A stretch of 64,000 bases of DNA from Saturnia japonica (GCA_033032175.1 CM065323.1:10540001-10604000); one strand, 5' to 3'; positions 47,166 to 58,830 are shown, counted from the stretch's first letter. Notes: generated by a model not told the origin, from the letters alone. Translations and numbers: made by a program.

Positions 47166-48415
47166 TATAGAAAAATAAAAAATAGTATGCCTTTAGTCTC
47201 TGAATTTCTAATTAATTAAATTACTAACCCAATTTATCGATTTCTTAGAGGAACCTTGGCCTAACGAGTAAAGTAACCAACCCTTTGACATCTAATACCT
47301 ACTTCATTTTATTTACTTTAGTTTCTAATTACAATATTTAATAACTAAATATGATAAATAAATATTTTGATTTTTGGGATTATTTTAGGATAGAGATAAA
47401 TGAGTACCTACGTACAATTAGAATTATTGTATACTTATATATTCTGTAAATAATTGACTTCTCGGAAACATTTTTAGCGATATGGATGAAATTTTGTATT
47501 TCACTAATGTTTTACTTTCCAAGTTCATCACAATATAAGTTTTTATGTGATAATTGTAGTCCGTTTGTGAACTTTGCTCAGTAAGTCGGACATATTCATC
47601 CATATATATTCTTATCTACCTATATTAATAATGAACAAAGTAGAGCAAATGTTTGATGTCAGTCTGTGTTAACAATTTCTTTCTCTCTTGAGCTATGTTT
47701 ACCTACTAGAATAATATAATTCTGTGACCGCTTGGGCTTTTTTAGTAAAACAATACCTTTGCAAAATTACCGTCATTACGTTAAAGTGTATGTAAACACT
47801 ACATTGGGGTATCTTAGTAGGTAAACATTTGGGATTCTAAGTAAATTACCTACGTGGTAGTTAAATTTTAAAAATCTTCAATTCCAAAAATTTTTTTAGT
47901 ACTTAAATTTAACAAAGTATTTTTGATTTACACGTGGAACATTATGAGATAACAATAAAATAGTATAGTCTATAGACAACAATGTTTATTTGCAGTTCAA
48001 CTGGTATTATTGGCGAAATGTGGTTTAATCCAACACGAGGCAACACCACACTGAGCGAAAGCAAACGTTAGTTCGTGTACGTTGCAACCTGTTAGGGCTT
48101 TGTCGTTACAAATATTTGTAATAAGTGTTGTTTTTACGTGCTTGTTTGATTATTCATATTTATTGTTTGTATGATATTTAGTTGATTAAAATATTAAACT
48201 TAAAACGTTTTAGGAATCGAATGCAAACGATTTGTAATCGACTTACTTAAAATAGGGTACTTATAACATAATACTTATGACTTGTGTACCTACCTATATG
48301 ACACTTATAATAATTTATCTTTAACGTACAAATTATTTCAGTTTAATAATAATAGCTTCGATTGATCAATACAATATACTTTTTTTCGAATATGGATTTT
48401 CGTTTTGCTAGGATC
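47166..48415. other. AT-rich stretch, no supported gene
   Basis: The one structured spot is 47990-48075, where TTTATTTGCAG precedes a 24-codon open frame ending TAG. Nothing upstream could be joined to it. Confidence 0.4.
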
Positions 48416-48417
48416 TT

Positions 48418-48630
48418 ATCTGATGGTAAGTGTCGATGTGGACTAAGATAGTAGCATGCTAAGCCTGAGGGGATTGACTTTCAAGTGCAGCTGCCAGAAC
48501 ACATATATAGGTGCTTGGCAACGGGTTTTCAACTTCAGGGTGGTAGCTAACCAGGTGGGCATTAGAAAATACCTTATCACTATCATTATGTCGATCGACG
48601 CGGTTTCCGTACATCCTACCACTGAGGTAT
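48418..48630 (-). mobile_element. SINE family S2 copy
   Basis: GATGTGGACTAAGATAGTAGCATGC, TCAAGTGCAGCTGCC, GGTGGGCATTAGAAAATACC and the decayed head GTCGATCGACGCGGTTTCCGTAC. Confidence 0.7.
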
Positions 48631-48989
48631 CTATAATTATATCAATAAGCTGTGGAAAACTATTATATTAAAGAATAAAATGCGACCTGTAAGTGACTTT
48701 TTAATTTTCATTTTACTTTGAAAATACAAATCAACGTAATTGATTAAATAAACAAAGAATAAAACTTAACTTTATACTAACATACTATAATTTCTTATTA
48801 TATGACAATGTATTATAGCATTCTCGGGTATCAGATAATGCGAGTTCACAAAATAAAACCATAGTGTAAAAATAATAATGGAGTAATATGTATACCTATT
48901 TATATAAGAAAAAATGCAACGTAGAGGATGTACCAACGAGTGTTCAAGAATTCAAGTAAATAATTTATTGATTCAAATAGGTAACACTA

Positions 48990-49145
48990 TCGTTAACGGT
49001 GAAGAAAAACATCGTGGGGAATCCTGTATGCTTCGTAAATGATGTTGTAGTACCACTGCATTTGGAAAAAACATAGAACTGTGGATTTCTCGGCGTTTGA
49101 AATCGCCAATACTTCGTAAGCTGGCGTGGTGAATAAGCCTACAAT
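48990..49145 (+). mobile_element. SINE family S3 body fragment
   Basis: TTAACGGTGAAGAAAAACATCG, GAACTGTGGATTTCTCGGCG and AATCGCCAATACTTCGTAAGC match the 17305 copy. The tRNA-like head is missing. Confidence 0.55.
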
Positions 49146-49484
49146 AAAAAAGGTTCACTATAGGATAATTAATAACACCGGGAAATTAGTAGTACAAATA
49201 TTTACTAATTCTAAAATATTAAGATTAAGATAAAACATTTAATATGCATTTTTATAGTAGGTATACGGTCTTACGACAAATGTATTTCACAAGTTTTCTT
49301 ACAATATTTCCCGTTACAATTACCAGGCAGTGGACCTGAACAAATCCAAATATAAATGTACAAAGGTGACTAAGCCAAGTAGACGACTGTCAAATGTGAT
49401 GTCACTGGTTTCATTTACAGAATGCACAATATATTATTTTATATACTACTTTACATTATCAAGATAATATAAATGTTTATCTAA

Positions 49485-49490
49485 TTTATT
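49485..49490 (-). terminator. Possible poly(A) signal of the Ly6 gene
   Basis: TTTATT on + (AATAAA on -) lies about 255 bases past the stop. It is the first such hexamer I see downstream. Confidence 0.35.
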
Positions 49491-49745
49491 TTATGACAAC
49501 TATCATTAATTTATGATTCGGTAATCGGTTTTTGTGACTATTTCTCTTTTGATATTGGAAATAATTCCAATCGTTCGTCTACTTGACTCGGTACAGTGAG
49601 AGCGACTTTTGAAGAAAATATAAATATAATATAATAATATAGTCGAAAAATTGAAGTGAATGCATTAATTACTATTAATTAAAATAAAGTTGTTATTCTT
49701 TCTGCAAAGAATAAAGGATTAATTATACTGGCTGAAAATGTAATT

Positions 49746-49960
49746 TTAACGATAAAAGTATAGACAACCAGCTAAAATAAGGAACAGAAGCGTAGTAGTC
49801 GCGGGGTCAGCGCTCTCAGCGCCATTGCAGTGGTCTTTGAAGCATTGGCAGACCGTCTCCTGGTGATCGCTGTTATCAGCTTTATAGCAATCTTTATCGT
49901 GACGCACCCATCCACATCCTCGCGTCACACGCACTTCGGAATCTCGATGACTGTGGAAAA
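49746..49960 (-). CDS. Ly6 gene, last exon (finger 3 and GPI signal)
   Basis: The acceptor ATGTTTCAG completes Ile77. The exon codes RGCGW, KDCY, VCQCF and HCNGA and the hydrophobic tail, ending TGA. An alternative acceptor (TTTTCCACAG) 10 bases further in would be out of phase. Confidence 0.87.
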
Positions 49961-52900
49961 CTGAAACATATATGGAGCAACTTCTTAGTATATCTATACA
50001 TTTATACAAGTATCTATCTATACATACTAAATTCGATCAGCGACTTTTTTATCAGACTATTTTCTGTTTAACATTTGCAGTATGAACCTAAGCAATGAAT
50101 AATATATCACTTGCTGTCACTTTTCACTGAGTGACAATGTCAATATTTTGGTGGGTCTAAGTTCAATGGCACACTGGTCGGTTTAGGATTCGTAGCATTA
50201 ATTTATTTAATTGAATATATTAGTAACAGATATTATAGATACATTTTAGCATGCACGCAATACGCTTAAAACGAGGTACAAAGTTTTCGCTTAACATACA
50301 AATATAATGATAATAAATCAAAACTCAACGTATCTTTGCGTGTCTGTCCACTTATATTCGTTTCAAGCTAGTACCTCTCATCCGATTTACAGAGATTTTT
50401 TTAAATTCATCGCCATGTTATCTCCCCAGGTTATAATAGCATATGTTTTTATACATAAAATAACGTAGGAAATAAGAAGTGACGAATATGGTAAATCAAT
50501 TTGAAAAAAAAAAACTCTTTTGGGACGCTTAAATGGTTTACGCTGAGTGAACTATAAGAAATTATATCATATGAATATAAGTACCTACTACATAATTTGT
50601 AGATCTGAAAAAACCTTACAAAAAGTCAAAGCTATATTCTAAGGATCACCCAAAATAAGCGTTTTTGTCTAAACAATAATCGGCTGGCGACAGCCGTGGT
50701 TTGAGAGTGGGAGCGGAAAAGTATTACGATTTACGCGTGAGCTCAACCGACGGCATTTTGTAGTACACGCGGGCACAGCTACCTACTTAGTAAACATAAC
50801 TATATAGCCACAGCCAAATCAGCTTGGAGAAGTTTTTGCATTTGTAGTTGGTAATGTACGGTATAGATACGGTATAGAAACTGGTTTATTCTCTTCTTCT
50901 TCTAATTTTTTTTTCTTCTTCTTTTTACTTCTTATCCCACTTAAGTAAGGTTTTTGTTATGGTTAGGGTAGACATTTCCCTCTAATTAGAGCAACTCGAC
51001 TGGTGGAATACCTCCACCCTACAAAAGATCGGAGCCAAATGATCTTGTGTTGCGTTGCCGCACTGGGTTGGAATTCCAGATGCCCTTGGGGTAGAGGGGT
51101 TCAAGGTCGTATGCTTGTTTACCACTTTAGTTGTATAAAAAACATTTTCCTAACTCTTACACGTATAGTAAATACTCCACATAATATTTCTTAGATAGAG
51201 TTTAAAGTTTATAATTCAATTAGATTTTATAAAGGTAAATTGAAAATTTAATAAACCCCTGACACAAGTAACCAATTCATTGAGACCATTCCAATGAGCC
51301 CAAATACGATAACTCTGCTGCATCAGCATCAGATCAAGGTTTTTCTACCATCGTTGCAGTAACGGAATACCAAATCTCCGATTCAATCAGACCTATGGAA
51401 GGTGCTCACATTTATTTATCAACTAGAAAAGAGCTAATATTCTTCAAATGGTTGAATAAACTTTCTTGAATAATAGGTATGAACACTCTCGACCAAGTTA
51501 CCTTTCAAACAAAAGAAAGTAGATCAAAATCGGTTCAGCCGAGGATTAAAAACTGATAAAGAGTGTGATAAACTCATTATTGTGTCTATGGCCCTAAGAG
51601 TTACAGCTCATGACGTCTTCTTTTCCAAATATTTATATATCATTTTACTCTTTTTTTCAAACTGACACTACACTATTAACCTTAAGTGCTCTGAAACCTA
51701 TTCTCCGGGCTTGGGAGCATTACACTTTACATAATTGCTTCCAAACTTAGCACAGGGTTTTGCGGCTGAGTGCCTTAAGCGCTCGCCCCCAAGCCACGGT
51801 GAGGCTGTAAAAGCCGACAGAGGCTCCATGGCCCGTAAGGCTAACAATATAATCAATTAGAAAAACAAACTTTCAAACTTCGATATCACAGACAGACACA
51901 TAAAGCACAAGTTAAACTTATAACACCCTCTTTTCGCGTTGGTGGTAAAAATTAGCTTAATACTAACTTGTCTGGATTATCTTTCTGCAGAAGAAATCCT
52001 TTGCAACCGGTTGTGGTATAGCAGTTTCACAGTTCACAATCGGTATCATCCGTGATCGGGTCTCATCATTAAGCTTCTCTATATCGGTACAGGCAGAGTT
52101 GTTCGCGCTGTTACAATAGTAGCATTGTATTGCCAAAGCTGAAACCATCGACTCATAAGTTTTATTAATTTAATAACTGTACACAACAGATTCCAACCCT
52201 GCTAAATTTATTCGACCAACTATATACTGTACATTGTGGCTCTTTTCTAATGCCCACATGGCTAGCTACCAAGCTTAAGTTAAAAATCTGTCGCCAAACA
52301 TTAATAGATGTGTTCCGGCAGCTGCACTTGCGAGCGCGCTACCATCTCGGGCCACATCGTCACTTACGATCAGGTGAAATTGTGGTGAAATTTTGCAGCC
52401 AATTTTTTTTTTTTTTTTTTATGTATCCCACCGCTATTCCCACTTCCCGAACTTGTCTACTGGTTAATAGATTGCTTGGCATTCATGATTCCTGTTCAGC
52501 TACATATGGTCGTAGCGTAAAGCTGCATAGCTAATAATCTTTTTAAATAAATATGCTATAAAATGTAAAAAGAATTTTCAAATCAGACTGGTAAATCTAG
52601 AGATTAGAGTGCTCAAACAAACAAGGTAAATTAAACAATTTATTGAACCCCCGACACAAGTAACCTATTCATTGAGGCCAATGAGCTCAGATACGACATC
52701 TGTGCTGCAAGTTGGGGAGGAGTTAAGTACCCTACAGACTCCAAATGACATTGCAGCATCAAGTGAAGGTTTTTCTAATATCATTGAAGTAACAAAATAC
52801 CAAATCACGACTCAATCAGATCTGTTACTAAAATAAGCAACCTGTGTTTACTTACAAAAAATTTAAGTAAGAATATATAAATAACATAAGCTGATGCAAT

Positions 52901-53286
52901 AATTAATAGTTTCATTACTAAAAATAATATAACTAACAACCGCCCGCGACTTTGTTTGAGTTACTTAACAATACAAAATTTAATAAGAATAAAAATAGCC
53001 TATATGAACTACAAGAGACTTATATAAAAAAAAAAATTCTATATTTTAGGTCTCAATCTCGCCTCATGTTAAGTTACCTAACACCAAGCTATAGTTTCAT
53101 CACAATGTTTTTCTTCACTGGAAGCTCAGGCTCATTGGATTCGAATCCATGTCAATAGAGCGGTGTCCGTACACGCTAATACTGAGCCATTATTGTTTCA
53201 TTTTAAAATTATAAAAATAGGTACTTACATTCCCTTACGACACAGACAAGTATTGTAACTGTCAGAGTTAAACCGTTCATTTTCAT
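49746..53286 (-). CDS. Ly6/uPAR three-finger protein, GPI-anchor type (spliced, 147 aa)
   Basis: Complement join 53229-53286, 51968-52138, 49746-49960 gives 444 nt, 147 residues plus stop, with phase 1 splices (donors T|GTAAGT and A|GTTAGT, acceptors TTTCAG). Residues 1-19 are a signal peptide. The mature chain begins LAIQCYYCNS and has ten cysteines at 25, 28, 36, 56, 70, 92, 101, 114, 116 and 121, ending in the Ly6 hallmark CN (HCNGA). The last 14 or so residues (LLFLILAGCLYFYR) form the hydrophobic tail expected for GPI attachment near Gly123-Ser126. Insect members of this class work at the cell surface, for example in septate junctions, and as regulators of ion channels or receptors. The exact paralogue cannot be named from sequence alone. 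A 3' splice site 5 bases before the ATG implies an upstream noncoding exon. Confidence 0.85.
50030..50235 (+). repeat. Dispersed repeat R8, second copy
   Basis: GACTATTTTCTGTTTAACATTTG and CACTTGCTGTCACTTTTCACTG. It lies in the Ly6 intron immediately before the last exon (reading on -) and lacks the G tract of the 14215 copy. Confidence 0.75.
50290..50790 (+). mobile_element. Helitron-like nonautonomous element H2, second copy
   Basis: TGGGACGCTTAAATGGTTTACGCTGAG, GTAGATCTGAAAAAACCTTAC, CGACGGCATTTTGTAGTACACG and CGGGCACAGCTAC run in the same order as 18895-19345. In the Ly6 intron. Confidence 0.6.
50975..51545 (+). repeat. S4 element followed by R9 repeat
   Basis: 50975-51140 is S4 (GAGCAACTCGACTGGTGGAAT). 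51240-51545 is R9 (CCCTGACACAAGTAACC, GGTTTTTCTACCATCGTTGCAG, ATTTATCAACTAGAAAAGAGC). It flanks one side of the middle Ly6 exon. Confidence 0.6.
51755..51850 (+). repeat. Dispersed repeat, second copy of the 20020 element
   Basis: TTTTGCGGCTGAGTGCCTTA, GCGCTCGCCCCCAAGCCACGG and GAGGCTCCATGGCCCGTAAGG. It matches the right part of 19530-20100. Confidence 0.7.
51968..52138 (-). CDS. Ly6 gene, middle exon (fingers 1 and 2)
   Basis: It codes residues 21-76 with Cys25, Cys28, Cys36, Cys56 and Cys70. The acceptor GGTTTCAG and donor ACAA|GTTAGT are usable, the donor being slightly weak. The exon is bracketed in direct orientation by two copies of a dispersed repeat. Confidence 0.85.
52233..52372 (+). 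mobile_element. SINE family S2 body fragment
   Basis: CTTTTCTAATGCCCACATGGC, TTCCGGCAGCTGCACTTGCG and TCGGGCCACATCGTCACTTAC. In the Ly6 intron; an 18-T run follows at 52403-52420. Confidence 0.7.
52421..52640 (-). mobile_element. Lep1-type Helitron fragment
   Basis: ATGTATCCCACCGCTATTCCC matches the 3' half of 29843-30170, and GAGATTAGAGTGCTCAAACAAAC matches its 5' part. The terminus is lost. Confidence 0.55.
52640..52830 (+). repeat. Dispersed repeat R9
   Basis: CCCCCGACACAAGTAACCTATTC, GTGCTGCAAGTTGGGGAGG and GGTTTTTCTAATATCATTGAAG. In direct orientation to 51240-51545, on the other side of the middle Ly6 exon. Confidence 0.65.
53086..53193 (-). mobile_element. SINE family S2 head fragment
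   Basis: TTTCTTCACTGGAAGCTCAGGC, GGATTCGAATCCATGTC and GTGTCCGTACACGCTAATACTG. It sits 36 bp from the Ly6 signal-peptide exon. Confidence 0.65.
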
Positions 53287-53291
53287 TTTAA
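53229..53291 (-). CDS. Ly6 gene, signal-peptide exon
   Basis: The acceptor ATATTCCAG precedes TTAAA and the ATG at 53286, with a second in-frame ATG two codons on. It codes MKMNGLTLTVTILVCVVRE and the first base of Ser20. The donor T|GTAAGTAC is strong. Confidence 0.82.
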
Positions 53292-53299
53292 CTGGAATA

Positions 53300-54260
53300 T
53301 AATATGAAAATAAATTAGTTGGCTTCAATGAAAGTGAATTGATCCCACAATCCAAATTTTTAACATCATCATAATTCAAACCTTTCAATCAGAAACCGGC
53401 TTTAATGTTACACCAAAAATATTCTCAAATAACAGGAAATTACACGAGTAAATTAAATAATGGCGGGTTTTTTACTTCATAGACACCCAGATTTATATAC
53501 TTTTAAATTTGTATACCTGGTTTCAATCGGAGAGTATCTCAAATTTTCCATCTCATTAATATATAAAAAAAGATGAATAAAAGATAGCCAAAGCCATACA
53601 TTTAAATTGTATTTCTATGTATTTTTTTAGCGGCTAGACACTTAGAAGCTGCAATTTTGTCTTCATCTTCTTGTTTTGGCACCGCAAAGAGTATTTGCCA
53701 GCGTCAATGTTTTTAAAGCCTTCGTAAAATTTTGATTTAATTTTTTTTATTGTCGAGTGTTTTGGGTCTTCTGACAAGATGGTGGGGCTCCCTTGTCAGA
53801 ACTATCTAGGGAGTCGCATCTCAGAAAGGTATTTTTCCAGTTTATAATTACAATTCACTTCACGTATCCACAATAAACAAACTATATCACGCAAAATGCC
53901 ACCAATATTAATATAGGGCTGAAGAACCGACGCTAGAATTAATAAAAAAACAGTATGATAGCTCAAGACCTCGACAAAAACTCTTGCAATATTGTCGTTT
54001 ATTATCTTTATTATTTGTAACAATGGTTCCTAAAATTTAAAGCTACGAATCGACGAATCTCGTTTATTGTATAAAAACCTTCATTAAATTATAACGAATG
54101 GATAACAATGCAGTTTGACAAATCTTTAGATGTTGAAATTTTTACACATGTTTAGTCATCTTTACGTTGACTGTCTGACAGTTTAGTAATGTTATGCTTA
54201 TAGATAATTAAAACTAAATCATTTATTGCATATCAAAGCTGTAACTATATTTTTTTATAG
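53300..54260. other. AT-rich stretch, no gene seen
   Basis: It is upstream (on -) of the Ly6 coding exons. It holds the short dispersed block AAGATGGTGGGGCTCCCTTGTCAGAAC near 53780. No coding run. Confidence 0.4.
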
Positions 54261-54264
54261 ATTA

Positions 54265-54299
54265 GGGTTTCGAACCCAGGACCTCGCTCATAGCAGTCG
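54265..54299 (-). mobile_element. SINE family S1, head fragment
   Basis: TTCGAACCCAGGACCTCGCTC and AGCAGTCG only; body absent. Confidence 0.55.
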
Positions 54300-54999
54300 A
54301 AAATATATACTGATTTTAACTAAATTATCTAAATAGGTGTTTCAAGTACATACCTAAACAAAATTTTTCAATAAAAAATCCAGCAACAAATCAATTATAG
54401 TTCATCCCCACTTACTGTCCTTACCACATAACTGTCTAGTTAATCAAATTAATTGATTAAATATACATTCAACAAATTTAAATTATATAGGAATAAACTA
54501 GAAACGTCCACTCTACGTTTCTTATTGATAATAACTAAAAAATAATATATAACACATAGACACTACTATAGTACAATAACGGACAATGGAGGAAATAGTG
54601 CAATATAAAACAACAGAAGGTTTAATTTTTTTAAATCGTATATATAAAATCTTGTGTGCGTTTGATAGTGATTTTATAATTTTCGAACCAACCGATTGAG
54701 TTCTACAATACATATACATACATAATAGTTTACATAATATATTTATTTTATCGAAATGATCGTTTATATACATTAGGCTTCGATAGGTGGAGCTGTAGTT
54801 GAAATATTAACTACGGAACGGAACGGAACAACGTCTGCCAGTCCAATTAGTTTCTTATATAATGATATTAAAAATATGCATGTAATATGTTTTATAAGTT
54901 CTGAGTAACGTACAGCTACAAGCTACAAATCAAGCTTACAAACCAGTCATCAATCTGGGCTTAGTCACTATATATTCCTTTTTTATAGTTCACAGTTAC

Positions 55000-55115
55000 A
55001 TGCAAAACGTAAAGGGCAACTGGTTTTTAAATGCAGTTGCCGAAACATACACATGGATGCTTGGCGACAGATTTGCAACATAAACTGGGTGGGCATTAGA
55101 AATATTACCACTATT
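55000..55115 (-). mobile_element. SINE family S2 body fragment
   Basis: TTTAAATGCAGTTGCCGAAAC and CTGGGTGGGCATTAGAAATATTACC. Strongly diverged. Confidence 0.55.
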
Positions 55116-55428
55116 CAGGATCTTGGTGTTCATTTTCATTTAATTGTATTTTATTATTTCAATTGAAAAAATATATGAGTTTCAGGTAATTGCTAATGAT
55201 GTGAGATTTTGTTCAAACGTCAAATAAGAAACTTGCTATTTGCAACACATGAAGATGTGTTAATCAAACACTCTGTACCGGGACTTGGTTGTGGTCCATT
55301 AACAGTATTATGCGACGAAACAATTTTGATCATTTTACAACATTAAAATAACAAAAGAATATTATACTGATAAAAATCTCTTCAAGTTATTTTTATAATC
55401 TGTTTTCTATCAATAATATAACACTTAC

Positions 55429-55497
55429 CTACTGTGCTACTAGGTAACGGTTCTGACTTTTTGTAATGTAAATCTATGACGCTATTTATTTTATATA
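55429..55497 (-). promoter_or_regulatory. Candidate promoter and noncoding first exon of the Ly6 gene
   Basis: On - a TATATAAA box (55497-55490) is followed about 30 bases later by CATT near 55467, then a short leader ending in a strong donor CAGTAG|GTAAGTG (last exon base 55429). It would splice over 2.1 kb to the acceptor beside the Ly6 start codon. It rests on motif spacing only. Confidence 0.3.
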
Positions 55498-55499
55498 AG

Positions 55500-56670
55500 G
55501 TATTTTCGCTTATTTTATTAACTTTTATGAGCATTAAATGTCGATTGTCGATTGTTCTACAACATTAAAAATGAAAATTACTGATATAGTTAAAACGATT
55601 AAACTGAATTCGTAGAGTATTGACAATCTAAAAGAATATGTTAAAAGTTTTCAGTTTGTTTTACTATCTGTGCACGCGGTTCCGCACACGTTAGCTACAG
55701 AATTATTTGTTATGAAGATATCGTCCTAATTTTTTAAACACCTGATCTTCGTATCTAAGTAGTAAAAAAAAAAGCTTGATCAAAATCTATCCAGTACCTA
55801 GTTTTTGCATAATGCGCACACAACGACAAACTTTAATAATTTTATTTATAAACATTTTATGTTACCAACCTAAATACACGTATAACGTTTTAAACAGTAA
55901 AATATTAAGTTACAATCCAATTCACTCGAAAATAAGAAGGTACACAAAGACCTAGACATAGATATCTCTTATAATTGCAATAACATGAGTAAAATATTGA
56001 TCTTAAGATCTTGTACCCTGTAGGGTATCATCTCAATGCCGTCTATATCCATGCACACCCGCCCCGCGTTCCGCAAAACATCAAAGGGTCGCGCTTACTG
56101 CGGTCAGAGTATAGTTTCATGGATTAGCGCGTTCAAGCAAACAATATCTTTATAACGAACTTTTTTACGAATAATTATTTTTATTTAGTCCTTATAATAA
56201 AGAGCTTAGTTTAGATTGGATGTTATCTAATGAAAAAAATAGCTGTATATAACTATATCTTAGTTCATAGACACATCATTTGTTAACAATCAACTACAGT
56301 GTTTAATACGACTGAATATGATATCTATTGAATGGACTTATCTCTCTTAACCTTTGACACATATTACGTATTTATCTACCATTTAAACAAAGCTACGTAA
56401 ATAAGTTCAAGTGTATTTCGCTCCATTACCACTATTACGTTATTACCATTAAAATTTTAATGGTTCGGTTTAATTCGATTTTGAATTTTAATACATCAAT
56501 TTATTAATATACGAATGTAATTTGTATTCTTTTTAACCGTTGTCGCGTCGAAGCAAACAGAGAGGTGTTATATGTTGAGAATGTGCATCTATGTATCTGT
56601 CTGTGGCATCGTAACTCCTAACGGCTGAACCAATTTTGATCTCGTTTTATTTTTCTTTGAAAGATGATTT
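55500..56670. other. AT-rich stretch with an element end, no gene seen
   Basis: 55660-55860 has an element end (CTGTGCACGCGGTTCCGCACACG). A GC-richer patch at 56055-56110 (CCCGCCCCGCGTTCCGC) is unexplained. No coding run was recognised. Confidence 0.4.
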
Positions 56671-56679
56671 CATTGAGAC

Positions 56680-57000
56680 TGTACTAAGTTACGGTTTAAG
56701 AAAACCTATTCATCCGTTTGAAGACTATGAACTGTTATCTAGTTGATGAATGGATGTAAGCATCTTCCACGGGTCTGATCGAGTCGAAATTCGGTATTCC
56801 ATTACTTCAATGATATTAGAAGAACATGGTAACCTTGACCTGTTGCTGCAGATTCCAATTTGGCTAACACTTCACCAACTTGCAGTACATGCATAGTTTT
56901 TGGGCTCACTGGAATGGTCTCAAAGGTGCCAAGGGTTTTTAGATTTACTTTGTCAAGTGTCACATAAATGGACATAAACATCAAAACATCTTCAACGCCC
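56680..57000 (-). repeat. Dispersed repeat R9, longest copy, with coding-like frame
   Basis: On - an open frame reads TLGTFETIPVSPKTMHVLQV and GEVLAKLESAATGQGYHVLL, but the same DNA recurs without an open frame at 51240, 52640, 40690 and 16650. So it is treated as a repeat-borne relic, not a gene. Confidence 0.6.
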
Positions 57001-57289
57001 TATACTAATTTATTCCTGAAAGTTCAATGCATACCGTACATTTAATTAAACTGTATTTAAATAATGTCCATCGTTTAAAAATAATTGTCATTTAAAGTAA
57101 ATAATCAAATTTTTATTCTATTTGAAAGTTTCTAGTAAGTTCTTATATTGTTAATATTATATGTAAGGCTATTAATATTGAAGGGTGGCAATGTCCTGAA
57201 GCCTTAAAACATATCATGTTACAGGCCTTAAAGGATTTCAAATTAGTAGAAATAAGAACAACACGGAGTAGTTTTATAATTTTTATTTT

Positions 57290-57600
57290 AAACTAGCTGT
57301 GACCGTGGCTCTTCTCGCTTATACTACCAAATTATTATTTATGAACATATCGTGATATTTTTTATGTGGGACCAAGTATCTAAGGAGAAAAAAAAATTGG
57401 TTAAAATCTATCCAGTAGTTTTTCCGTGATACGCGCACTACGGAGAACTTTTATCATTTTATTTATCAGAGTGACCGAGCTTTCTTTAAAAAAATCACCT
57501 ATCTAGGTATACTTGGAATGTAAAACACAGTTACACCCAAATCGTTGGAGCCGTTTCTGAGAAACCAATTACATATATATACAAGAATTGCTCATTTAAT
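57290..57600. repeat. Dispersed element fragment
   Basis: AAACTAGCTGTGACCGTGGCTC at the left and TTGGAGCCGTTTCTGAGAAACC at the right; the latter block also occurs at 39600. The rest of 57000-58360 is AT-rich with no gene seen. Confidence 0.45.
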
Positions 57601-58364
57601 ATAATAAGATACATTTAAATATCTCTACTCAGTGGTAATAATCTATATATTATTTAAACAAGCTGTGATCAAGATCTTTATCGATGCGAATGCAACAAGC
57701 CTAAGTTCGACGAGGATATCTTGTTTTGTTGAAGCGTTGTTATGGACAGCACTCGAATCCATCATCAGATCAGCTTAATAATAGCATAGCCACCTTAGTT
57801 AAATTAGTACTCTAAATTTCAGCTCAAACGGTTAAGTAGATGTAGTTAAAAATTTAATCAAATTAAATAAATAAAAAAAATTGATGTACAATGAATAAAT
57901 AGACAACTTTTGGAAAATGTATATAGCAAAAACACGGTGTGACGTTGGCAAAGTTGACTTTGCTCGAATTTCGGTTGTGAAATTTTTTCAGCTCATCTAA
58001 TTTTAAAGGTACTAACTATTTAAACGTTTAGTAATAATAATTTTAGCGTCACTTTGATAAGTGATAAGTCTTCAAGATCACACTCAACTGTGTATATTTA
58101 TTGAACGATGACGTCACTTTTTCTGTGTGTCGTTTCAAATCAAGTGACTCACAGACAAAAAAATTACATTTCCGGAAGAAAAAATTAAATAAATATGCAA
58201 TTATTTTTTCCAGCATTTGGCTCGTTATGCTTCTGGGTACAGAGGAGTTTCAATAACCCATGCAGTTTTTAAAGAGATATTCTAATATGCGTTTAGTATT
58301 GCAATAGGTTCCGTCTCTTATAGGGTTAGAAGAAAACGGGTAAGTTAATAGTTTAGCCAAGCGA

Positions 58365-58830
58365 GCATTCTGTGAGTCTTAGCGGCACCAGTTTGGTAAG
58401 AGTTTCGCAGTTTAAATATCTCGGGCACTACGTTACGGATAATATGAAAGATGACAAAGACATAGAGAGAGAACGCAGGGCGTTGTCGGTGAAGGGTAAT
58501 ATGCTGGTTCGCAGGTTTGCCCAGCAACCTCTGGACCACATATACTCAGCTTGCCTATAATGCTCTGCGTATACAGTACAATAATGTGTTCAGAGCATTG
58601 TTGGGGCTGCCTCAGTACTGTAACGCATCAAGGATATTTGCTGAAGCGCGCATTGAAGATTTTTACGCGATTATTCGTAAAAAAGCATGCTCCATGATCA
58701 ATCGACTGTGTGGTAGCTCTATGGGTGTCCTGAAGATACTATCGAATAGACCGGATATTTTGTTCCTTCACCATTGGACTGAATTAATTAAAAGCGTGTG
58801 TACCTATGCAAATTACTGATTTTGCTTGTG
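58365..58830 (+). mobile_element. LINE polymerase C-terminal fragment with a deletion
   Basis: VSQFKYLGHYVTDNMKDDKD and GNMLVRRFAQ are followed, in another frame, by YNALRIQYNNVFRALLGLP and FAEARIEDFYAIIRKKACSM. The piece normally between them is missing near 58520, so the frame breaks. This tail is typical of an abundant lepidopteran LINE. Confidence 0.82.

Noticed and set aside
49961..50009. Upstream ATG extending the last Ly6 exon
   Set aside because: It lies in the intron before the TTTCAG acceptor; the extension lacks the signal peptide supplied by the upstream exons.
56802..56984. 60-codon open frame on - as an exon
   Set aside because: The DNA belongs to dispersed repeat R9, whose other copies are not open.
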